A stretch of 64,000 bases of DNA. Source: Ehretia macrophylla. Lineage: Eukaryota; Streptophyta; Magnoliopsida; Boraginales; Ehretiaceae. Location of the stretch: positions 79,004,325-79,068,324 of the forward strand of contig CM075764.1 in assembly GCA_037974665.1 (NCBI GenBank). The letters are read 5' to 3'. The notes below the pieces were generated by a model that was given only the letters and a program-made list of their open reading frames with translations, was not told the DNA's origin and did not search any database. Shown piece by piece: positions 46,240-57,261 of this stretch. The position numbers were made by a program, and so were the translations under genes. Each line of letters opens with the position of its first letter. Positions within the stretch are counted from its first letter, which is position 1.

Positions 46240-46365
46240 ATGGTGATGTTTGAGCCTTTCATGAAAGAACAATTTGGCATGGTTGTGTTCACATTTGGAA
46301 GTGCACTCATCATTTATCTTTTTCTTGTATATCTCTTTGTCAAGTGGGATCATAGATGTGTTTGA
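46240..46365 (+). CDS. Small single-membrane-span ORF 2 (41 aa)
   Basis: ATG in the context AACAAAATGG, 41 codons, TGA. The N-terminus MVMFEPFMKEQFG is followed by a hydrophobic segment, about residues 14-34 (ending IIYLFLVYLFV), and a basic tail KWDHRCV. It shares its architecture and the LFLVYxx(V/I)K motif at the end of the membrane segment with the ORF at 45635 (LFLVYILIK), and the two leaders are also alike, so the two are probably diverged duplicates. Between this ORF and the SIRE-like insertion at 46578 is AT-rich sequence with an (AT)n run at 46500-46531. Function unknown. Confidence 0.4.
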   Translation: MVMFEPFMKEQFGMVVFTFGSALIIYLFLVYLFVKWDHRCV

Positions 46366-46496
46366 GTCAAAAGAAAATGTTTATGCATTGCCAAGTTTAG
46401 GAGATAATCTTATGTTGTTGTACTTTTCATTTCCTTTTATGTACTCTCTTAATATTTAATAAAATATTGTGTGGTTTGTTTTAAAGTTTATGTATT

Positions 46497-46535
<39 letters not shown>

Positions 46536-46577
46536 GTTTATTATAAATTATTTATTTATTTATTGTTATTATTATTA

Positions 46578-48055
46578 TGTTGGCATGAAAAGTCTATAAT
46601 CTTTATTTTGATAATAACAAAACATCTTAATTGTGCTTTAGCATTTTTTTGTAAGACCTTCTTTCCAAAGCTAGTCTACACCAACATTGATCAAGTTGTT
46701 TCAGTCAAGAGTAGAAAGCTTCTTGGATCAAAGACCAAGCACTATCAAATTGTATCCAAGCCCTAAAGAATTCAAGTTATTGACTCGTAGATAAAGAGGG
46801 AGTCACAAGGAAGGAGAAGTGGTGACATAAGGGGTACCGGCCGTAAAAGTTGTCGCTTGCCTAAGTATGATTTGTATCGCTCAAAATTTCTCAAAGAAAT
46901 TGTTTTCTTATTTCAAAAATCTTTCGTAGAAATTTTTTTTTTCAAACTCTTGCTTTTGAAATCATTTTATAAAAATACCTTTCAACTGTTTGAATTTTTT
47001 GGGATGTTAAAAAATGCTAAGAAATCTCTTTTTTCAATATGCCCAAATATTTCTGGGCTAAAAATATATTTTTAGCATTTTTTATGGCATCCGGGCGTTA
47101 CCGGCATTTTCCGGTCGCCCGGATAGAAGGTGCAACGCCCGGCAGAAAGGACTTTTCCGGGCGATACATGCTCCTTCCGGGCGCCCGGATCAGTGCCTCA
47201 GCGCCCGGATGAGTTAACGGGAAAATCCGAAAATCTTGCTTAAAATCTGATTTTTGTCTAATCTTTCCCTCTTTTTAAGCCATGCCTTCTCACCCTCAAC
47301 ATCATCTCTTCAAGCCACAATTTTCAGATTATCAAAGAGCTTTCATATCATTCCTATTGAGAAATCTTGAGCTATCATTATCATATCTTTTGAGCATTCA
47401 AATCATTTTTCAAAAGTGTAATATCAAACTCAAATAGGAGTTGCAATTTTCATTTATTCTATCACAAAATCTTTGTAATACATTCTTTCACATAGATTGA
47501 GAGAATCATTGTGAGAAGAAGTATTGTAATCCTTTGTGGACTCAAAGGAAGAGAGAGTAGTAGGTTAAGCTTCACCTACATTTGAAGGAGCTTGTGTGAC
47601 TCTTGTGGATTCAAGAGTAATTGTAGTTGGTTCTTGCTTCACCAACATTTGAAGAAGCATCAAAGTGAAGTGTTATTAAAATCCTAAGGGAAGAGAAGAC
47701 CTTAGGTGGTGGACTAGGCCACCGGGAGTGCGAACCACTTGAAAATCATCGTGTTTGATTTCTCTTACTCTATTCTCTTTATTTCCAAGTTATTTACTTT
47801 CGTGTGGATATTGCTCATTTTAATTACTTGGTAATTGTTGAGATATCTATTTGAGGTTTTACCTTGAAACTCTAATTGCATATCTAGTGTTAAATATTTA
47901 TATGCTCACCAAGTGTTTGATAAATTGCCTACAAGAGCTTCTTGTGTATTATCAATCCTTACTTGACATTGCCTCTATATTAAGAAATTTTAAATTGCTA
48001 AATCTTGCCTAAACAACCTAATTCACCCCCCTTTTTAGGTTATTCAGGACCAACA
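46578..48055 (+). mobile_element. 5' LTR of the SIRE-like element
   Basis: 1478 bp, TG...CA. A GC-rich module of CGCCCGG/CCGGGCG words lies at about 47083-47221, upstream of a TTTTTAAGCC (~47271) that may act as the TATA region; the transcript would begin near 47300. A related module stands before the env-like ORF at 52978-53103. Confidence 0.93.
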
Positions 48056-48111
48056 AGTGGTATCAAGAGCTAGTACTCTACATATAGCTTAACATCTAGT
48101 AGAGGATCCCT

Positions 48112-51100
48112 ATGGCAAGCTCATCAATGTCTAATATAGTTGAAGGACAATCTTCCTCTAGACCACCATTGTTTAATGGAACAAACTATTCTTTTTGGAA
48201 AACTAGGATGAGAATCTATATTCTAGCAAATGATATAAGAGTTTGGAATGTGATAAAAAATGGACCAATCAATCCTACCTTAACTAAAAAGGAAAGAGAA
48301 CAAAGTATCACTACCCCCAAACCGGAAAAAGATTATAATGATGATGACTTCAAAATGTGTGAAAGAAACTATAAAGCTATGAATATGCTATATCTTGCTT
48401 TAGATTCAAATGAGTTCAATAAAATTTCCGGATGCAAAAGTGCTAAAGAAATTTGGGATCAATTAGAAGTGACATATGAGGGCACCAACCAAGTTACAGA
48501 AACTAGAATAAACATGCTTGTTCATAAATATGAAATGTTCAAAATGTCTTTTGATGAAAATATAGAACAAATGTTTTCTAGATTTACCGATATTGTTAAT
48601 GCTCTAAAATCTCTTGGAAAAGAGTATTCTAATGAAGAATTGGTAGGAAAAGTTCTCTGAAGCTTAACCGAGCCATGGGAAGCTAAAGTAACGGCTATTG
48701 AAGAAGCTAGAGACCTCAAAACTCTCACTCTTAGTGAACTTATGGGATCTCTTATGAGTCATGAGTTGAAGAGGAAAGATCGAGAAGAAGAAAAGAGGAA
48801 TAATAAAAAGTCACTTGCGCTTCTTGCATCAAAGGCTTACTCAAGTGATGAAGAAGAAGAAAACAAAGAAGATGATGATGAGATAGCTCTTCTTACAAGG
48901 AACTTTAAGAAATTTCTTAAATTCAAAAAGGTAAGCAAAGCTCCCTACAATAGGTTTATGAACAAAGGAAGAAACAAATCAAAAGAAGAAGGAAGATGCT
49001 TCAATTGTGACAAGACGGGTCATATAAAAGCAAATTGTCCAAAATTAATCAAAACCAAGGAAGGAAAAGCCTTGAAGGCAACATACGTTGATGACGATGC
49101 ATCAACCGGTGAGGAAAGTGAAAATGAAGAAGTGGCAAACATCGTTTGTCTTATGACAAAAGAAGATGATGATGTATGTTCTTCCTTTAACTCCGAATAT
49201 TACACCTCTAGCTCATTAATTGAAAATGAATGTTCTTTTGAAGAATTACAAAATGAATTCTAAAAAATGCATGATAATTTTGAAATTGCAATTTTTAAGA
49301 TACATGAACTTCAAAAAGAGAATAATACCTTAAAAGAAGAAAATAAGTTGCTTGAAAAGGATCGAAATTTTGCTCATGAAAAAACACTTAAAATTCATTT
49401 CGAAAATAATAATCTTCAAACAAAAATTGAAAAGCTTGAAAAAGAAAATCAAGGATTAAATAGAAACCTTGTAAGATTTACAAAAGGAAAAGAAAACCTT
49501 GATAAAATGCTTGGTTCTCAAAAAATGGCTTTTGATAAAAGTGGAATAGGATATGAACCTTCTTCAAAACAAAAATCTTTAAAAAGCTATTTTGTTAAAG
49601 CGTCATCATCTACAAATGAAGCATCAACATCTAAAGGATTTCAAAAAACATGCACCTATTGTGAAAGACAAGGTCACATAACATCACATTGTAAATTTTG
49701 AAATATGATAGGTAGAGACTCCAAAATTCCTTCTTGGCTTAAACCAAAATAGATTATCAAAAGTGTTAAAAGTCAATACTAACAATATAGGACCCAATAG
49801 AACTTGGGGACCTAAATTTTGTTTTTGTATATAGGTTACCCTCAGGATGAAGTATGAAGGAAATTGGGTCATTGATAGTAGATGTTCAAGGCATATGACC
49901 GGTGATCCATCTCTTTTCTATGAGCCTATCAAAAATTACAAAGGTTTTGTGAGCTTTGGAAATAATGAAAAAGGTAAAATCATTGGTAAAGGTAGCATTG
50001 GAAATAAAATATCCATTCATGATGTGCTACTTGTGAAAGGATTGCAACATAATTTGCTTAGTGTAAGCCAACTATGTGATAATGATTATTTAGTTGAATT
50101 TAAATCATCGTGTTGCACCATTTTTGACAAAATGAAAAATGTGGTATTTACTGCAAATAGACACGAAAATGTCTATATTATTGACTTTGAAAGTATATCT
50201 TGCCAAAATATTGATTGTTTAATCACAACAAATGAAAGTTCGTGGTTATGGCATAGAAGATTAGGACACATTAGCATGGATCTACTTGGTAAACTTTCTC
50301 GAAAGGATCTTGTGAAAGGCCTTCCTAAGACCAAGTTTGAAAAAGATGATTTATGTGATGCATGCCAATTTAGAAAACAACATAAAGTTTCTTTCAAAAC
50401 CATTAGCCATGTGTCTACATCAAAAGCTTTACAAAAACTTCATATGGACCTTTTTGGACCAATGGATGTAATGAGTCTAGGAGGATCTAGATATGTTTTT
50501 GTTATTGTTGATGATTACACTAGATACACATGGGTGATGTTTCTTGCTTTCAAAAATGATGCTTTCAATGAATTTGCAAAATTCTGTAAAAGAGTGCAAA
50601 ATGAGAAAGGATACTATATTTCATGCATTCACAGTGATCAAGACACGGAATTCATAAATGCATCTTTTATGGAATTATGTGAACAAAATGACATTGAGCA
50701 TAATTTTTCAGCTCCTAGAACTCCTCAACAAAATGGGGTTGTTGAAAGGAAAAACCGAACTTTACAAGAAATAGCAAGAACAATGTTGAAAGAAAACAAC
50801 TTGCCTACATACTTTTGGGGAGAAGCTGTAAATACAGCTTGCTATACTCTAAATAGAGTTTTAATTAGGCCTTCTCTAAAGAAAACTCCATATGAATTAT
50901 GGAAAGGACGTACTCCAAATATCTCACATTTTAAAGTTTTTGAATGTAAATGCTTCATCTTAAATAATAAGGACTATCTTGGTAAGTTTGATTCAAAGTC
51001 CGACGAATGTATTTTTATTGGATACTCTTCGAGAAGCAAGGCATATCGAGTTTACAATAAAAGAACCTCTGTAATTGAGGAATCTATGCATATTAACTTT

Positions 51101-52945
51101 GATGAAACTAACCCATTTATGTTAAGAAAGGATGAAGACGATAGTATGAGCTTTCAACAAGTTGAAGAACAAAGTCAACCTATTCCGACAAGTGAAGAAG
51201 GCAATACATCCACAAGCAATCAGATTGATACTCAAATAGAGGAAGTACAACCAACTTCAAATGATCAAATCACATCAACAAATCAAGATCTCCCAAAGTG
51301 TTGAAAATTTGTCAAAAAACATCCAAATGATCAAATCCTTGGGGATCCATCACAAGGTGTAAGAACTCGTTCCAATCTAAATACTTTCTGTGAACATGTA
51401 GCGTTTATATCTCAAATTGAACCTAAAAATATCAAAGAAGCCTTATTGGATGATGATTGGATTATTGCTATGCAAGAAGAGCTTAATCAATTTGAAAGAA
51501 ATCAAGTTTGGACTTTAGTTGAAAGACCTAGTAATTACCCGATTATTGGTACAAAATGGGTTTTTCGAAACAAACTAGATGAATCCGGTAATGTAACTAG
51601 AAATAAGGCTAGACTAGTTGCTCAAGGATATAGTCAAGAAGAAGGAATAGACTATGAAGAAACCTTTGCACCAGTAGCTCGACTTGAATCCATTAGAATG
51701 TTACTAGCATATGCATGTTTCATGAACTTCAAACTCTATCAAATGGATGTTAAAAGTGCTTTCTTAAATGGATATCTTCAAGAAGAAGTTTATGTTGAAC
51801 AACCACCCGGTTTTGAAAACACAAATTTATTAAGTCATGTATTCAAACTTCAAAAGGCTCTTTATGGACTTAAACAAGCACCTAGGGCATGGTATGATAG
51901 ATTAAGTAATTATCTACTTGACAACGGTTTCTCTAGAGGTAAACTAGACTCTACTCTATTTGTAAAAAGAAAAGCTAAAGACATTTTGCTTGTTCAAATT
52001 TATGTTGATGACATTATCTTTGGTGCTACTAATGAATCCCTTTGCAAGTACTTTTCTGAATGTATGCACAAAGAATTTGAAATGAGCATGATGGGAGAAT
52101 TAAATTTCTTCCTTGGACTTCAAATCAAACAAACAAAAGAAGGGATCTTCAATAATCAAGCCAAGTACATTAAGGAACTCATCAAAAGATTCGGGCTTGA
52201 AACTGCAAAAGAAATGAGCACCCCTATGGGAACGTCAATCAAACTTGACAAAGATGAAAACGGTAAATCTGTTGATGAAAAGCTATATCGAGGTATGATC
52301 GGAAGCCTTCTCTATTTAACTGCCTCAAGACTTGATATTATGTTTTCTGTATGCTTATGTGCTCGGTTTCAATCTTCTCCGAAAGAATCACACTTGAATG
52401 CAGTAAAAAGAATTATCAGATACCTTAAGAGTACCATCAATCTAGGACTCTTTTATCCTAAAGGCACATCTTTTGAACTTCTAGGATACTCCGATGCTGA
52501 TTATGCGGGATGTAAGATCGATAGTAAAAGCACTAGCGGCAGTTGTCAATTTCTAGGACATGTCTTAGTCTCATGGTCTAGTAAGAAACAACATAGTGTA
52601 GCTCTTTCAACAGCAGAAGCAGAGTATGTAGCTATAGGTAATTGTGTTGCACAAATTCTTTGGATGAAACAAACTTTACTTGACTTTGGTCTCGAATATG
52701 ATCATGTGCCTATCAGGTGTGATAATACAAGTGCTATAAGTCTATCAAAGAACCCTATTCAACATTCTAGAACTAAGCATATTGAAATTCGTCATCATTT
52801 CCTAAGAGATCATGTGCAAAAAGGAGATATTGAGCTTGTTTTTGTTGATTCCTTGCATCAATTGGCCGATATTTTTACAAAACCTTTGCATGAGAATCAA
52901 TTTTGTGCTATTAGAAGGGAACTAGGAATGCTTTGGATCACATAA
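48112..52945 (+). pseudogene. SIRE-like Copia gag-pol, interrupted
   Basis: The Gag frame starts at 48112 (MASSSMSN). Zinc knuckles are CFNCDKTGHIKANCP (~48997) and CTYCERQGHITSHC (~49651). Protease reads IDSRCSRHMTGD (~49868), where the family active site is DSG, so the glycine is replaced by arginine. Then LWHRRLGHISMD (GAG-pre-integrase, ~50247); integrase (HMDLFGP, HSDQDTEF, PQQNGVVERKNR) with the DDE residues present; reverse transcriptase with the TFAPVAR block, [20 protein letters not shown] and YVDD (52001-52012); and RNase H ([23 protein letters not shown]). Breaks: TGA 48658-48660, TAA 49261-49263, TGA 49699-49701, a +1 shift near 49775 with a further TAG at ~49834, and TGA 51302-51304. 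No functional polyprotein can be made from this copy as it stands. Confidence 0.95.
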
Positions 52946-52977
52946 CCTGACGAAATATTGCTTTTTTCAGCAAAATA

Positions 52978-53394
52978 GTGATCCGGGCGTTACTGCCTTC
53001 TTCCGGGCGCCCGGAAGAAGCATGTATCGACCGGAACATCACTCTCTGCCAGGCGTTACTACCCTCATCCGGGTGCCCGGAAAAAGGGCCTATCGCCCGG
53101 ATCGAGCTGTTTGAAAAATCGAAATTTCCTTCATTTCTTCTCACTTTTTCACACCTTCTCAAATATAAACTCTTTCTTCTCTCAATCTCTTCTATTTAAT
53201 CACCAACATCTTCACCATCACTCACCATTATTTGCATCAAAACATTTTTTAATTATCAATCTCTTGTGTTTTCATCATCAAAGTTTTCAAAAGCTTCAAC
53301 ACCCAATCCTTAAAAAACCTTGTATACAAGGTGCTCGGTAAAATTCCTCAACTAAACCTTTCTTTTAACAAGCTTCTTCAACCTTCAAATTCAA
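52978..53394 (+). promoter_or_regulatory. Internal promoter-like region before the env-like ORF, derived from the LTR
   Basis: 52978-53103 repeats the GC-rich module of the LTR: ATCCGGGCGTTACTGCC with TTCCGGGCGCCCGGA here, against ATCCGGGCGTTACCGGC with TTCCGGTCGCCCGGA at 47089. It is followed by an AAATATAAAC TATA-like site (~53160), a long pyrimidine-rich leader, and the ATG at 53395. The pol stop is only 33 bp upstream, so this module separates pol from env-like. The sequence similarity is seen; promoter activity is inferred. Confidence 0.5.
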
Positions 53395-54462
53395 ATGGCA
53401 CCACCAAGGGCTGACTCCAGGAAACGCAAGCAAGGAGAATCTTCATCCACTGGCCCTCAGATCATTGTTAATCCATATGCTTTTCCTCAACAAAACATTC
53501 TATGGGGTAAGATTTTAGATCCTCCCACCTTGCTTAATGATACTAGAATTTATCGGCTTTTAGATGCTCAAGGGTGGCTACCTATGTTAAGATTTGAAAA
53601 CAAAGGCAATACTGCATGGATTAGAGAATTCTACTACTATGTTAACTTAGACTTCACCACCATGAAATTAAATAGTCAAGTTAAGTCTAAGGAACTAGAA
53701 TTAACTGCAAGTATTGTTGCTAGAGCCTTTGGGATTCCTAATCAAGGCACTAAACTGTACTCATATAGAGGTATGCCAGAAGGTGTTCTTGAAAACCTAG
53801 AAGCCAGTGTTATAGAATTTCTGTGGGAAGGTACAGGAACAAGCTCCTTAGGATATCCTAAGACTAAGGATCTCACTCCAGAAAAGAAGCTGCTATTTTA
53901 TATTCTTCATGAGGTCATTATTCCACGGGAAGTTAAGGATGGTTCAATTCCAAAATTCACTGCACTGTTGATGTATTTGATGTATGAAGCCAAACGTATC
54001 AATCTTCCGCACATCATCATTAACCATATCATTCACACCAAGGAGGCTCAAAATCAACTTGCTTATGGGGTTCCCTTAACTCACCTGTTTGAGTCTTTAG
54101 AAGTTCCACGAGATCATAAGTTTGAGGCCATTAGTGATAGATCCTATCTTCTCAATGTTACTAGCCTCACTCGCCAAAAGCTGAAAATTCATAACTCTCG
54201 TGTTCTCAATATTGGTGATGATACGAGTGATGATCCTCTTGTGTTTGAATCCCTTGATGTTGATCCCACTACTTTTAGAGATCCTATGGAACGACAAGGC
54301 AGCAGTGGTGTTGGCACCTCTCAAGGACAAAGGGCTAGACCATCTTCCTCTCACTCCTCCTCCCTTGATGAAATTCGTGCACACCTGAATGAACAAGATG
54401 TTCGTTTGGACAGAATGGAGCAGATGCTGAAGGCTTTATATGATCACCACATTGGTTCTTAG
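53395..54462 (+). CDS. Sirevirus env-like ORF, 355 aa, intact
   Basis: An uninterrupted frame from ATG 53395 to TAG 54462. The N-terminus is basic and low-complexity (SRKRKQGESSSTG), perhaps a nuclear signal. The middle, about residues 30-240, resembles the 'putative plant transposon protein' domain found in the third ORF of plant retroelements, with NTAWIREFYYYV and IVARAFGIP as landmarks. The C-terminus is serine-rich, then a predicted coiled coil (DEIRAHLNEQDVRLDRMEQM). I see no signal peptide or convincing membrane span, so an envelope role is unproven. It is intact while the neighbouring gag-pol has at least four stops. Function unknown. Confidence 0.8.
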   Translation: MAPPRADSRKRKQGESSSTGPQIIVNPYAFPQQNILWGKILDPPTLLNDTRIYRLLDAQGWLPMLRFENKGNTAWIREFYYYVNLDFTTMKLNSQVKSKELELTASIVARAFGIPNQGTKLYSYRGMPEGVLENLEASVIEFLWEGTGTSSLGYPKTKDLTPEKKLLFYILHEVIIPREVKDGSIPKFTALLMYLMYEAKRINLPHIIINHIIHTKEAQNQLAYGVPLTHLFESLEVPRDHKFEAISDRSYLLNVTSLTRQKLKIHNSRVLNIGDDTSDDPLVFESLDVDPTTFRDPMERQGSSGVGTSQGQRARPSSSHSSSLDEIRAHLNEQDVRLDRMEQMLKALYDHHIGS

Positions 54463-54879
54463 TCTATGGATGCTTTAAATTGTGTTCTCTCCTCAAACAA
54501 TTTATTTTTTTTTTGCTTTCAGTTGAATCTTTCCTTAAACACTCCTTAGCTGTTTTTCTTCCTTTAACATTGGTTGGATATTTTCTTTTCATTAATGCGT
54601 TGCATTTTTTTTCTCTTGCCTTATGCTTGTTGTTGCCTACTATTGTCTTTATTTGCTATAGAATGCTCTTTTGTGATGACAAATAGGGGGAGAAAGTATT
54701 GAAGTAAATATGCCTATCATTGCACTTATTCAGGGGGAGTTTTTGCTTTTCAGGATCAAGACTAAATTTTATCAAGCACAAATTGAGGGGGAGACCTCAA
54801 TTCAAGTTTTATTCTTTAAATTTCAACTATTTCATGCTTGTTAACTTCAATGTTTTGTCATCATCAAAAAGGGGGAGAT
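54463..54879 (+). other. 3' untranslated region and polypurine tract of the SIRE-like element
   Basis: No gene. Three purine-rich G runs (ATAGGGGGAGAAAG ~54685, CAGGGGGAG ~54733, GAGGGGGAGA ~54785) precede the true polypurine tract AAAAAGGGGGAGAT at 54866-54879. They may be secondary plus-strand priming sites. Confidence 0.6.
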
Positions 54880-56358
54880 TGTTGGCATGAAAAGTCTATA
54901 ATCTTTATTTTGATAATAACAAAACATCTTAATTGTGCTTTAGCATTTTTTTGTAAGACCTTCTTTCCAAAGCTAGTCTACACCAACATTGGATCAAGTT
55001 GTTTCAGTCAAGAGTAGAAAGCTTCTTGGATCAAAGACCAAGCACTATCAAATTGTATCCAAGCCCTAAAGAATTCAAGTTATTGACTCGTAGATAAAGA
55101 GGGAGTCACAAGGAAGGAGAAGTGGTGACATAAGGGGTACCGGCCGTAAAAGTTGTCGCTTGCCTAAGTATGATTTGTATCGCTCAAAATTTCTCAAAGA
55201 AATTGTTTTCTTATTTCAAAAATCTTTCGTAGAAATTTTTTTTTTCAAACTCTTGCTTTTGAAATCATTTTATAAAAATACCTTTCAACTGTTTGAATTT
55301 TTTGGGATGTTAAAAAATGCTAAGAAATCTCTTTTTTCAATATGCCCAAATATTTCTGGGCTAAAAATATATTTTTAGCATTTTTTATGGCATCCAGGCG
55401 TTACCGGCATTTTTCGGTCGCCCGAATAGAAGGTGCAAAGCCCGGCAGAAAGGACTTTTCCGGGCGATACATGCTCCTTCCGGGCGCCCGGATCAGTGCC
55501 TCAGCGCCCGAATGAGTTAACGGGAAAATCCGGAAATCTTGCTTAAAATCTGATTTTTGTCTAATCTTTCCCTCTTTTTGAGCCATGCCTTCTCACCCTC
55601 AACATCATCTCTTCAAGCCACAATTTTCAGATTATCAAAGAGCTTTCATATCATTCCTATTGAGAAATCTTGAGCTATCATTATCATATCTTTTGAGCAT
55701 TCAAATCATTTTTCAAAAGTGTAATATCAAACTCAAATAGGAGTTGCAATTTTCATTTATTCTATCACAAAATCTTTGTAATACATTCTTTCACATAGAT
55801 TGAGAGAATCATTGTGAGAAGAAGTATTGTAATCCTTTGTGGACTCAAAGGAAGAGAGAGTAGTAGGTTAAGCTTCACCTACATTTGAAGGAGCTTGTGT
55901 GACTCTTGTAGATTCAAGAGTAATTGTAGTTGGTTCTTGCTTCACCAACATTTGAAGAAGCATCATAGTGAAGTGTTATTAAAATCCTAAGGGAAGAGAA
56001 GACCTTAGGTGGTGGACTAGGCCACCGGGAGTGCGAACCACTTGAAAATCATCGTGTTTGATTTCTCTTACTCTATTCTCTTTATTTCCAAGTTATTTAC
56101 TTTCGTGTGGATATTGCTCATTTTAATTACTTGGTAATTGTTGAGATATCTATTTGAGGTTTTACCTTGAAACTCTAATTGCATATCTAGTGTTAAATAT
56201 TTATATGCTCACCAAGTGTTTGATAAATTGCCTACAAGAGCTTCTTGTGTATTATCAATCCTTACTTGATATTGCCTCTATATTAAGAAATTTTAAATTG
56301 CTAAATCTTGCCTAAACAACCTAATTCACCCCCTTTTTTAGGTTATTCAGGACCAACA
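54880..56358 (+). mobile_element. 3' LTR of the SIRE-like element
   Basis: 1479 bp and near-identical to 46578-48055. Among the differences I noted by eye, several are C/T or G/A changes in the CGCCCGG module (for example CCGGGCG against CCAGGCG and GCCCGGATAG against GCCCGAATAG), consistent with decay at methylated CG sites. Confidence 0.95.
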
Positions 56359-56363
56359 TATTA

Positions 56364-56971
56364 TTATCTCTGTTATAATGTACATTGAATGTTACATTTC
56401 AAATTTTTGTTAAAATAAAATAAAAAAATAAAAATTCAGACAGGTGCTCGAGCGTCCGTCTGAAATTGGGGCTTATAACCTAAGCCCCGATTTCAGAAAC
56501 TGAAAAACAACAAACCCTCCACCCCTGCGGTAATAATCCTAAAAACAACAAAACAAAATTCTCAACACCAAATCCCCTTTCACATCTACAATCAAAGGTA
56601 TGATTTCATGCTCTAACTTTTATTTTCGCATTTTTCTTCCTTTTATATTGAGTTATATTTGTGTATGTAGATGTTTACATATGTATGTATATATCTATTT
56701 CAAGGCTTTAAGAATGATTTTTGCTCTTTGGTTGTGGCTTATTGTAGTTTTAATAGGTTGAATGTTCACTTGTGTATGGTATTTTTCATGTATATATATG
56801 TGTAGATGTGTATGTATATGTATATGTGTATGTATAGGTGTATATATATATGTGTTTATGAACAACATACATTAGATTTTTCTTAGTTTTTACTATCTCT
56901 TTAGATTAGGAATATTATTATTATTAAAAAACAAATCCAAAAATTTGATGAAAAATAAAAAAAAACATCAG

Positions 56972-57030
<59 letters not shown>

Positions 57031-57261
57031 CTATATATCTTTATTATTCTCATCTATAATTATTTGGATTGTGTTTTGAACATGTGTCGAAGATATTGTG
57101 TGTTGTTGAGGGTGGTTAATTCAATGATATTGTGTTGTTGAGGGTGGTTACTTGGTTGCTAATGGGTATTGTTACTAGTTTGTGTATGTATATATATATA
57201 TATATTATGAAAAATGTTGTGTGTTTTTCTTGGTTGTTCTAATCCAGATTTTTATATTATT
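56364..57261 (+). promoter_or_regulatory. Internal promoter-like unit 3 and leader intron of the gypsy env-like gene
   Basis: It contains GGTGCTCGAGCGTCC (~56442), the module of LTRs F and G, then a hairpin GGGGCTTA TAACC TAAGCCCC (56472-56492) with a TATA-like loop and an A/C-rich leader ending CAATCAAAG|GTATG (~56597). From there to TTATATTATTTAG (~57262) the sequence looks like an intron, with (TA)n runs at 56977-57020. The env-like reading frame opens right after. Splice sites are inferred from consensus only. Confidence 0.4.

Larger units (their letters stand above)
46578..56358 (+). mobile_element. Complete SIRE-like Copia element, 9781 bp, target duplication TATTA
   Basis: The 5' LTR is 46578-48055 (1478 bp) and the 3' LTR 54880-56358 (1479 bp); both run TGTTGGCATGAAAAG ... 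GGACCAACA. TATTA is duplicated at 46573-46577 and 56359-56363. After the 5' LTR come AG and the primer site TGGTATCAAGAGC (48058-48070); before the 3' LTR is AAAAAGGGGGAGAT (54866-54879). Between lie gag-pol (48112-52945) and an extra env-like ORF (53395-54462), the Sirevirus layout. The LTRs differ by roughly a dozen changes, so the insertion is young. It landed in the env-like module of a gypsy element. Confidence 0.95.

Noticed and set aside
46500-46531. (TA)n tracts here and at 2128, 10935 and 56977 as replication origins or CRISPR-like repeats
   Set aside because: Simple dinucleotide repeats without spacers or conserved borders; ordinary in plant intergenic DNA.
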